Source of the DNA: an uncultured Eggerthellaceae bacterium
Lineage (GTDB): Bacteria; Actinomycetota; Coriobacteriia; Coriobacteriales; Eggerthellaceae
Direction of reading: 5' to 3'
Assembly: GCA_910588905.1 (NCBI GenBank)
Contig: CAJURZ010000034.1
Coordinates: forward strand, 2,679 to 15,541
Length of the DNA: 12,863 nucleotides
Part shown: positions 8,881 to 12,863 of the stretch, in pieces
How the letters are laid out: every line of letters begins with the position of its first letter
Numbering within the stretch: position 1 is the stretch's first letter
The notes under the pieces: generated by a model
The model's input: only the letters and a program-made list of their open reading frames with translations
Database searches by the model: none
Told to the model about the DNA's origin: nothing
Translations under genes and position numbers: made by a program

Positions 8881-8905
8881 AGGGTGCCCGCAAATGGGAC
8901 ACCCT
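8881..8905. other. GC-rich hairpin downstream of integrase 1
   Basis: AGGGTGCCC and GGGACACCCT can pair as a nine-base-pair stem with one bulged A (8899) around the loop GCAAAT (8890-8895). GCAAAT recurs at 8907-8912. In the minus direction no T-run follows, so it is not a textbook intrinsic terminator for the integrase operon. It could be a weak terminator or mRNA-end structure, or part of a recombination site, given its place directly beside an integrase gene. The structure is seen; the role is a guess. Confidence 0.4.
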
Positions 8906-8912
8906 GGCAAAT

Positions 8913-9986
8913 CTATTTCCCCCTGGCCGCCTGCAGCGCGTCCGCCATCTCGGCCTGAGCGCTCGGGAAGAGGTGCGCGTACCGAAGCGTGATATCCGAG
9001 GACTCGTGCCCCATCCGCTCGGCGATGGCCACAACGGAGAAGCCCATCTTGATGAGCGTGGACACGTGGCTGTGCCTGAGGTCGTGGACGCGGATGGCCT
9101 TCACCCCGGATGCGGCGCAGCCCCTGCTCATCGCCCTGAGGAGCTTCTTCTTGTTGAGCCCGGCGAAGATGCGCTCGTCCGGCTGGGTCTTGGCGACGTC
9201 GCGGATGAACCTCCGAAGGTCGTCGCAGAGGAACTGCGGCATCGAGATCGTGCGGTACGAGCAGGCGGTCTTCGGCGGCCCTATGACGTCCTTCCCGTCG
9301 CGCCTGTGGTAGGTCTTGCTCACCGTCAGGGTGCATGCCCGGAAGTCGAGATCCGAGGGCGTGAGGGCGAGAAGCTCTCCCTCACGGATGCCGGTCCAGT
9401 AGAGCGTCTCGAACGCATAGTAGATCAGCGGCTTGTCGGACACCGCGTCCAGGAAGAGGTTGAGCTCGGCCTTGCTCCATATCTTCATCTCGCCGTTCTT
9501 CTTCGACCCCGCCTGCCTCAGCGACCGGCAGGGGTTCTCTTCGAGCTCGTAGTTGTCCACGGCGTGGTTGAACATGCCCCACACCTGCTCGCTGATGCGC
9601 CGTATGTAGACCGGCGAGTACTCGCTCCCGTCGGGCTTGCGCTGCGCGAGCAGGACGTTCTGGGCATGGAGCACGTCGAGCGACGTGATCTCGCACACCA
9701 GGCTTCCCTTGAACAGGGGGACGATCTTCACGCGGATCATCCGCTCCCGCGTCTCGTACGTGGTGGGCCGAACCCTCGGCTCGATGTCCTCCAGGTACTT
9801 CTCCGCGAACACCTCGAAGGGCATCCCGGACTTGCCCGACGCCATGCGCTTGAAGTCCCGCTCGAACGCGTCGGCTTCGGCCTCTTCCTTGAACCCCCTG
9901 GCATGCTTGAGCCTGGATTTGCCCTCCCAGTCGCTGTAGCGGAACGAGGTGCTCCACGTCCCGTTCTCCTCTCTGCGCGCGGCCAT
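8913..9986 (-). CDS. int: Tyrosine integrase 1 (site-specific recombinase)
   Basis: A 357-residue phage/ICE-type tyrosine recombinase that integrates or excises a mobile element by cutting and rejoining at att sites. Residues 1-50 form a small arm-type DNA-binding domain (ENGTW...FRY, GFKEEAEADAFE). Residues about 55-160 are the core-binding helices, and about 165-357 the catalytic domain. All catalytic residues are present: R201 (GIREGELL), K239 (PPKT), H301 and R304 (HDLRHSHVS), H327 (GHESSD) and nucleophile Y336 (LRYAHL). I chose ATG 9986 (SD GAGAGGTG upstream, MAARREENGTW matching the start of integrase 2) rather than an upstream in-frame extension to 10055. It starts two bases after the stop of the ribbon-helix-helix gene, so it is the last gene of the minus-strand integration operon. 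It aligns without gaps to integrase 2. Looks active. Confidence 0.95.
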   Translation of the reverse strand: MAARREENGTWSTSFRYSDWEGKSRLKHARGFKEEAEADAFERDFKRMASGKSGMPFEVFAEKYLEDIEPRVRPTTYETRERMIRVKIVPLFKGSLVCEITSLDVLHAQNVLLAQRKPDGSEYSPVYIRRISEQVWGMFNHAVDNYELEENPCRSLRQAGSKKNGEMKIWSKAELNLFLDAVSDKPLIYYAFETLYWTGIREGELLALTPSDLDFRACTLTVSKTYHRRDGKDVIGPPKTACSYRTISMPQFLCDDLRRFIRDVAKTQPDERIFAGLNKKKLLRAMSRGCAASGVKAIRVHDLRHSHVSTLIKMGFSVVAIAERMGHESSDITLRYAHLFPSAQAEMADALQAARGK

Positions 9987-9988
9987 GG

Positions 9989-10357
9989 TCAGCACCTCTC
10001 CATCTTGCGCACCATGTCGTCCTCGTCCTCGATCTGGGAGCCCGCATCGTCGCATCTGAGGCCGAGGAAGAGGTCGGAAAGCCTCTCGCAGAGCCCGAGG
10101 AGGCGCTCGCTCGGCTCGCAGCCGTTCCTGATCCTGTTCAGCTGCCGGCAGACCTCCCGCATCTCGTCGCGCAGGGCGGCGTAGGTGTAGGTGGATGGGA
10201 CTATGGCCACCTCCAGGTCTAGGAGCTTGCTCGTGATGTAGTCCTGCTTCGTCATCCCGCTGGCGGCCACGATCAGGTTGATCTGCTCGTTGAGCTCGGG
10301 CGTGATCCGGAACGCGATCGTCTTAGACCGGACCCTGTTGTGGTCAGAGCAGCTCAT
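9989..10357 (-). CDS. Ribbon-helix-helix DNA-binding protein, MobC-like
   Basis: A 122-residue protein with an N-terminal ribbon-helix-helix pattern: strand KTIAFRITPEL (about 12-22), then helices INLIVAASGMTKQDYITSKLL. This is the style of plasmid/ICE relaxosome accessory proteins (MobC) and related RHH regulators. The middle (EMREVCRQLNRIRNG) is a predicted amphipathic helix, and the acidic tail QIEDEDDMV is likely disordered. In the MobC family such proteins bind oriT and assist a relaxase, but no relaxase is seen here, so a role as a recombination accessory or operon regulator is equally possible. ATG 10357 has a perfect AGGAGG seven bases upstream, lying inside the end of integrase 2 (14-base overlap), and the stop is two bases before integrase 1. 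Sandwiched between two recombinases, it is plausibly part of the recombination machinery. RHH call moderately sure; partner unknown. Confidence 0.72.
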   Translation of the reverse strand: MSCSDHNRVRSKTIAFRITPELNEQINLIVAASGMTKQDYITSKLLDLEVAIVPSTYTYAALRDEMREVCRQLNRIRNGCEPSERLLGLCERLSDLFLGLRCDDAGSQIEDEDDMVRKMERC

Positions 10358-11432
10358 CGTCGGCCTCCTGGTAGCCGTTCAGGGCCTCGCCCATCTTCTG
10401 CTGCGTGCTCGGGAGGAGGTGCGCGTACTTGAGCGTGATGTCCGTCGAGTCGTGCCCCAGCCGCTCCGCGATGGCGATCACCGAGAAGCCCATCTCTACG
10501 AGTAGCGAGACGTGGCTGTGGCGCAGGTCGTGCACGCGGATCACCTCAAGGCCGCACGCCTGCGCCCCCTCGCGCAGTGCTGCGGAGAGCGAGGCCTTCG
10601 TCAGGCCCGCGAACATCCTCTCGTCGTGGTCGAAGGCCGGCGGGTCGAAGGCGAAGTCCCTCACCTCGTCCCGGAGGAACTCCGGCAGGGATATGGTCCG
10701 CACCGAGTTCTCCGTCTTCGGGTCCGTTATCACGTCCCGGCGGTTGATGCGCTGGTAGGACTTCGTGATGCGCAGCTCCGATCTCCTGAGGTCGAAGTCG
10801 TCGGGGACGAGCGCCAGTAGCTCGCCCACGCGGATGCCGGCCCAGTAGAGGAGCTCGAACGCCATGAAGTAGAGGGGTCGGCCTGTGAGCGTGCTGGAGA
10901 AGCGGAGGAAGTCCTCCTTGGTCCATATGCTCATATCGGTCGCGATCTTGGACCCTATCCTCGGCGCCCTCTTGAAGGGGTTAGGCTTTAGCTTGTAGAA
11001 CCGCTCGGCGTGGTTGAAGATGGAGACCGCCTGGTTGTTGACCGTGCGCAGGTAGGTGTCCGTGTACGGCCGCCCCGTCCTGGGGTTGCCCTTCAGGAGG
11101 GCGTTCTGCCACCTGACCGCGTCGAGCGTCGTGACCTCGGTCATTATCATCGGCCCGAAGAAGGGGACGAGCTTGTCGTTGATGATGTACTCCTTGGTAC
11201 GCCAGGTGTTCTCCTTCAGCTGCGGGGCGACGTCGTCCTCGTACAGCTCTATGAAGTCGAGGAAGCTGATGTCGAGCGACTTGCTCTCCCTGGCCTTGAA
11301 GTGCCTCTCGAACCGGTCGGCATCGGCCTCGGTCGCGAACCCGCGCTTGCACTTGCTGCGGGAGCGGCCGTAGGCGTCCTCGTAGCGGAACTGGCTCGTC
11401 CATGTGCCGTTCGCCTCCTGCCTAGATGTCAT
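10344..11432 (-). CDS. int: Tyrosine integrase 2 (site-specific recombinase)
   Basis: A 362-residue tyrosine recombinase with the same three-part layout as integrase 1: arm-type domain (ANGTW...FRY), core-binding domain, catalytic domain. Catalytic residues fall at exactly the same numbers: R201 (GIRVGELL), K239 (DPKT), H301/R304 (HDLRHSHVS), H327 (GHDSTD), Y336 (LKYAHL). My residue-by-residue count against integrase 1 gives about 167 identities in 357 with no gap. Identity is near 80% around the active site but about one third over residues 51-180, where core-site DNA is read. ATG 11432 overlaps the end of the excisionase-like gene by 11 bases and has AAGGGGG upstream; the stop lies inside the start of the RHH gene. 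It is therefore translationally coupled on both sides. Both paralogues look catalytically competent, so this is a duplication with divergence in DNA recognition rather than a decaying copy. Confidence 0.95.
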   Translation of the reverse strand: MTSRQEANGTWTSQFRYEDAYGRSRSKCKRGFATEADADRFERHFKARESKSLDISFLDFIELYEDDVAPQLKENTWRTKEYIINDKLVPFFGPMIMTEVTTLDAVRWQNALLKGNPRTGRPYTDTYLRTVNNQAVSIFNHAERFYKLKPNPFKRAPRIGSKIATDMSIWTKEDFLRFSSTLTGRPLYFMAFELLYWAGIRVGELLALVPDDFDLRRSELRITKSYQRINRRDVITDPKTENSVRTISLPEFLRDEVRDFAFDPPAFDHDERMFAGLTKASLSAALREGAQACGLEVIRVHDLRHSHVSLLVEMGFSVIAIAERLGHDSTDITLKYAHLLPSTQQKMGEALNGYQEADDELL

Positions 11433-11625
11433 CTTCGTCAGCCCCCTTCAGTGAGAAGTAGGTCTCATCGAAGTACCTCTCGCTCACCCTCCCGGGTATG
11501 GTGCGCAGCCCCTTGGCCTCAAGCTCTGCGTTCAGACGTTTGATGACCAGGTACGCCGTCGCCTTAGACACGCCCAGGCGTTCCATCACCTCGTCCACCT
11601 TCATCATTCTTTCCCGTCCTGCCAT
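11422..11625 (-). CDS. Excisionase-like helix-turn-helix protein
   Basis: A 67-residue basic DNA-binding protein, first gene of the integrase operon. The segment KVDEVMERLGVSKATAYLVIKRLNAEL is a clear helix-turn-helix with recognition helix near SKATAYLVIKRL. It is followed by a wing-like GLRTIPGRVSERYFDETYF, the pattern of MerR/excisionase-type small proteins that accompany tyrosine integrases. The expected role is to bend att DNA and set recombination direction, or to regulate the operon; sequence alone cannot tell which. I chose ATG 11625, preceded by AAAGGA six bases upstream, over an in-frame start at 11649, which lies within the operator closest to the gene. The last 11 bases overlap the start of integrase 2. 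Downstream of the strong TTGACA promoter and one operator, so probably controlled by the divergent repressor. Confidence 0.85.
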   Translation of the reverse strand: MAGRERMMKVDEVMERLGVSKATAYLVIKRLNAELEAKGLRTIPGRVSERYFDETYFSLKGADEDDI

Positions 11626-11643
11626 GTCCGTCCTTTCTAAACA

Positions 11644-11657
11644 GCACATATCCGTGC
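11644..11657. promoter_or_regulatory. Operator 1 (GCAC-N6-GTGC), in the leader of the integrase operon
   Basis: GCAC ATATCC GTGC, one of three copies of a GCAC-N6-GTGC dyad in the divergent control region. The left half-site is ACAGCAC; the right (GTGCGG) is imperfect. It lies downstream of the predicted minus-strand start and just upstream of the excisionase-like gene's ribosome site, where bound protein would block transcription or elongation. The likely binder is the Cro/C1-type repressor at 11776, by inference. Confidence 0.7.
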
Positions 11658-11673
11658 GGTTGGATGATTCCAG

Positions 11674-11702
11674 ACCTTATCAGCACAATATCGTGCTGTC
11701 AA
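11674..11702 (-). promoter_or_regulatory. Promoter of the excisionase-integrase operon
   Basis: On the minus strand a perfect -35 TTGACA (11702-11697) is followed after exactly 17 bases by TAAGGT (11679-11674), which fits the actinobacterial TANNNT -10 pattern. Transcription would start near 11667, about 40 bases before ATG 11625. The spacer is almost entirely filled by operator 2, so a bound repressor would exclude RNA polymerase. The -10 is weak against the sigma-70 consensus (3 of 6). Confidence 0.65.
11683..11696. promoter_or_regulatory. Operator 2 (GCAC-N6-GTGC), in the integrase-operon promoter spacer
   Basis: GCAC AATATC GTGC, the best of the three dyads: with flanks it reads CAGCAC-N6-GTGCTG, perfect half-sites on both sides. 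It sits between the -35 and -10 of the minus-strand promoter, the classic place for repression. Centre-to-centre distances are 39 bases to operator 1 and 28 bases to operator 3. Confidence 0.75.
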
Positions 11703-11706
11703 GCGA

Positions 11707-11735
11707 TTGCGCACAGAAACGTGCTGTTATAGAAT
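11707..11735 (+). promoter_or_regulatory. Promoter of the Cro/C1-type repressor gene
   Basis: TTGCGC (11707-11712) is followed after 17 bases by TAGAAT (11730-11735), five of six to TATAAT. The start would lie near 11742, ahead of the SD GGAAGGAA (11757-11764) and the TTG start at 11776. The -35 is poor (three of six), so this would be a weaker promoter than its divergent neighbour; the two -35 boxes are only four bases apart, back to back. Operator 3 overlaps the -35 and spacer, suggesting autoregulation. Confidence 0.5.
11711..11724. promoter_or_regulatory. Operator 3 (GCAC-N6-GTGC), in the repressor promoter spacer
   Basis: GCAC AGAAAC GTGC, with a right half-site GTGCTGT matching the ACAGCAC consensus and a poorer left flank. 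It falls between the -35 and -10 of the plus-strand promoter, so the bound protein would limit its own synthesis if the binder is the product of the gene at 11776. Confidence 0.7.
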
Positions 11736-11775
11736 TCGAGGCACAAGTTAAGAACCGGAAGGAAAGCGGGTCGAA

Positions 11776-12189
11776 TTGAGCAGGGGCGAGCGCATAAGGC
11801 GCTATCGGAAGATGAAGGGGCTGACGCAGAAGAGCCTCGCGGAGAAGATCGGTCTCGCGGAATCCGCCGTCCGCAATTACGAGCTGGGTTTGCGGGACCC
11901 CTCGCAGGAGACCCTGGCAGCGCTGTCTGAAGCCCTGGGGGTGCCGATGTCCGCCCTTGACGACTACGAGCTCTCCTCGGCGCGCGAGGCGCTGGAGGCA
12001 CTCTTCAGGCTTGAGGACGCCTTCGGCCTCAAGCCCGTGGACGGCGAGACGCTCGCTCTCGACCCCAAGGCGGAGGGCGCCCAGAAGCTGAGTGCCGCCC
12101 TCGCGGCATGGAGGGGCGCGCTCGACGAGCTGGAGGCCGGGGAGATGACCCAGGACGAGTACGAGCGCTGGAGGGCGACCTTCGAATAG
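11776..12189 (+). CDS. Cro/C1 (XRE)-family transcriptional repressor
   Basis: A 137-residue regulator. Residues about 4-58 are a five-helix Cro/C1 HTH: IRRYRKMKGLTQKSLAEKIG, then recognition helix AESAVRNYELGLRDPS, then LAALSEALGVP. The C-terminal half is charged and helical, ending with DELEAGEMTQDEYERW, a likely oligomerisation or partner region; there is no Ser/Lys protease of the LexA/CI type, so release by self-cleavage is not expected. TTG 11776 is the start because the only later Met (M13) falls inside the HTH, and GGAAGGAA precedes TTG. Divergent from the integrase operon with three dyads between, it most likely represses recombination genes and itself, keeping the mobile element quiet. 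What lifts repression cannot be seen. A strong terminator follows. Confidence 0.92.
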   Translation: MSRGERIRRYRKMKGLTQKSLAEKIGLAESAVRNYELGLRDPSQETLAALSEALGVPMSALDDYELSSAREALEALFRLEDAFGLKPVDGETLALDPKAEGAQKLSAALAAWRGALDELEAGEMTQDEYERWRATFE

Positions 12190-12221
12190 CGCGGCAGAGA
12201 ACCCTTCTCGGTAAATCGCTG

Positions 12222-12250
12222 ATGGCGGCATTCGTGCCGCCATTTTCTTT
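12222..12250 (+). terminator. Intrinsic terminator after the repressor gene
   Basis: ATGGCGGCA, loop TTCG, TGCCGCCAT: a perfect nine-base-pair stem closed by the very stable UUCG tetraloop, followed by TTTCTTT (12244-12250). It lies 33 bases after the repressor stop codon and is the clearest terminator in the window. Confidence 0.9.
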
Positions 12251-12305
12251 GCCCTGATGCGGAGGCGCGCCGCCTTCCTGGCCTTGTGTTACCGAGCCGG
12301 AGAAA

Positions 12306-12329
12306 TACTCCTCCTTTGCGCGGGGAGTA
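12306..12329. repeat. Short hairpin with TACTCC arms
   Basis: TACTCC (12306-12311) and GGAGTA (12324-12329) can form a six-base-pair stem around a 12-base loop. TACTCCTC recurs at 12453-12460, each time preceded by GAAA a few bases earlier. No function can be assigned; it might be a dispersed intergenic repeat. Confidence 0.35.
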
Positions 12330-12417
12330 AGCCGGGCCCGGGAAATTGCAAACCGCGCAGCATTCACCGGCTTCCGGCCCTCGAATCGGGAGCCCCGGAC
12401 GGTCTCTGAGAGGCAGG

Positions 12418-12450
12418 GATTCTCTCCGAAAACGCCGATTCTGCCGAAAA
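12418..12450. repeat. Imperfect tandem repeat GATTCT-(C/G)(T)CCGAAAA
   Basis: GATTCTCTCCGAAAA (12418-12432) and GATTCTGCCGAAAA (12437-12450) are near-identical units in direct orientation with a period of about 19 bases. Such paired units are typical of protein-binding sites, for example integrase arm sites or regulator iterons, but the binder is unknown. Copy number is only two, so chance is not excluded. Confidence 0.4.
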
Positions 12451-12483
12451 TTTACTCCTCGTTTCTGAGCTGGGGAAACTTGC

Positions 12484-12500
12484 TTTTCGAGGGGCGAAAA
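12484..12500. repeat. Inverted repeat TTTTCG-AGGGG-CGAAAA
   Basis: A perfect six-base inverted repeat with a five-base centre. No T-run follows on the plus strand. It may be a binding site or be part of a larger structured noncoding region; nothing else supports a specific role. Confidence 0.35.
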
Positions 12501-12690
12501 CGCGACAAATCGGAAAGTGGTAACAAATGGGGATGAGGGGATGTTTCTCTATTCCTAGCCGACGGTTCCACGTGGCTTGCAGCTTCGGCGCCTTCCCGTC
12601 CAGATGAGCGGAGTTGAATGCAGTGGAATACAGTCGAAGCGAGAGCAGCAAAAAACGGCAGAACGCCGGGTCGGGAATGAAGTTTGGCCA

Positions 12691-12725
12691 GATAAGAAGA
12701 GCCGCCGGTTTCTATCCGGCGGCTC
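12691..12725 (-). terminator. Probable minus-strand terminator for a gene beyond the right edge
   Basis: GAGCCGCCGG (12699-12708) and CCGGCGGCTC (12716-12725) make a perfect ten-base-pair stem with a seven-base loop. Read on the minus strand the stem is followed by TTCTTATC, moderately U-rich; read on the plus strand no T-run follows. The gene it would end is not in the window, because the minus-strand frame upstream is closed by a stop at 12776-12778. Confidence 0.5.
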
Positions 12726-12863
12726 GCTCTCAATTCTGCAAAGTCCATCTTTTCCAAGTGGTTTGCAACTTTCGGTCAACTGGGTTCAACTAAATTACTC
12801 TCGAATCAACAGGAATAAAGAATCAAGAAACCCCAGTTCAAAGCCACAAACCTATTCCCACTC

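Larger units (their letters stand above)
12190..12863. other. 674-base region with no convincing gene
   Basis: I see no convincing coding frame on either strand: the candidate frames lack ribosome sites, contain hairpin sequences and look compositionally random. The region holds the repressor terminator, several hairpins and short repeats listed separately, a 10-base GC palindrome CCGGGCCCGG (12332-12341), a tandem TGAATGCAGT/GGAATACAGT (12615-12634), and an AT-richer right end with CAACT three times (12766-12790). It could hold an element boundary, the leader of a gene beyond the edge, or relics. Confidence 0.6.

Noticed and set aside
8805..10184. 459-codon plus-strand frame across integrase 1 and the RHH gene
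   Set aside because: Composition is typical of an antisense shadow and the opposite strand encodes proteins with complete catalytic motifs and good ribosome sites.
12370..12400. TCGAATC within CCC...GGG, looking like a tRNA T-arm and so a possible integration target
   Set aside because: Only three of the five expected stem pairs form, and no acceptor stem, anticodon arm or CCA end is found around it.
12615..12634. Tandem TGAATGCAGT/GGAATACAGT and other short direct repeats as a possible CRISPR or iteron array
   Set aside because: Only two degenerate 10-base units without spacers of constant length; no cas or replication genes nearby.
12452..12779. Overlapping minus-strand frames of 74-101 codons near the right end
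   Set aside because: They run through the probable terminator hairpin, lack Shine-Dalgarno sites and resemble no protein; their only starts are weak TTG or similar codons.

Overview
The window is an accessory, defence-rich stretch of a high-GC genome. It has strong GAG/AAG/GAC codon preference and short overlapping genes with good Shine-Dalgarno sites. The integrase and excisionase-like proteins resemble those I associate with gut Coriobacteriia (Eggerthella/Gordonibacter/Collinsella relatives). That host assignment is an inference from protein style and composition, not a proven taxonomic call.

Left half (1-8479, plus strand): one tightly packed defence operon. It begins inside a very large single-chain restriction-modification protein of the Type ISP kind (SF2 helicase, N6-adenine methyltransferase, target recognition region; the nuclease end lies off the left edge). 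Seven bases later comes mcrB, a GTPase-type AAA protein carrying an EVE domain. It overlaps mcrC (PD-(D/E)XK nuclease) by an ATGA junction, and mcrC overlaps a 263-residue unrecognised protein by 8 bases. The layout suggests layered defence: the first system marks self DNA with adenine methylation and cuts unmarked DNA, and McrBC attacks DNA carrying modified bases. The fourth gene may be an undescribed partner.

Middle (8487-8828, minus strand): a small acidic protein of unknown function, ending 7 bases from the end of the defence operon in the opposite direction. It is followed by an 84-base gap holding a GC-rich hairpin.

Right half (8913-12189): a mobile-element control and integration module. 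On the minus strand four genes overlap or nearly touch: an excisionase-like HTH protein, tyrosine integrase 2, a ribbon-helix-helix (MobC-like) protein and tyrosine integrase 1. The two integrases align over 357 residues without a gap and are about 47% identical by my hand count. Divergently on the plus strand lies a Cro/C1-type repressor. The 150-base control region between them contains three GCAC-N6-GTGC operators. One fills the spacer of a TTGACA promoter driving the integrase operon, and one lies in the spacer of a promoter driving the repressor, a lysogeny-switch-like arrangement.

Far right (12190-12863): no convincing gene. It holds a UUCG-loop terminator after the repressor, several hairpins and short repeats, and a probable minus-strand terminator for a gene beyond the edge. 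No tRNA, rRNA, CRISPR array or insertion sequence was found. The element's attachment sites could not be fixed.
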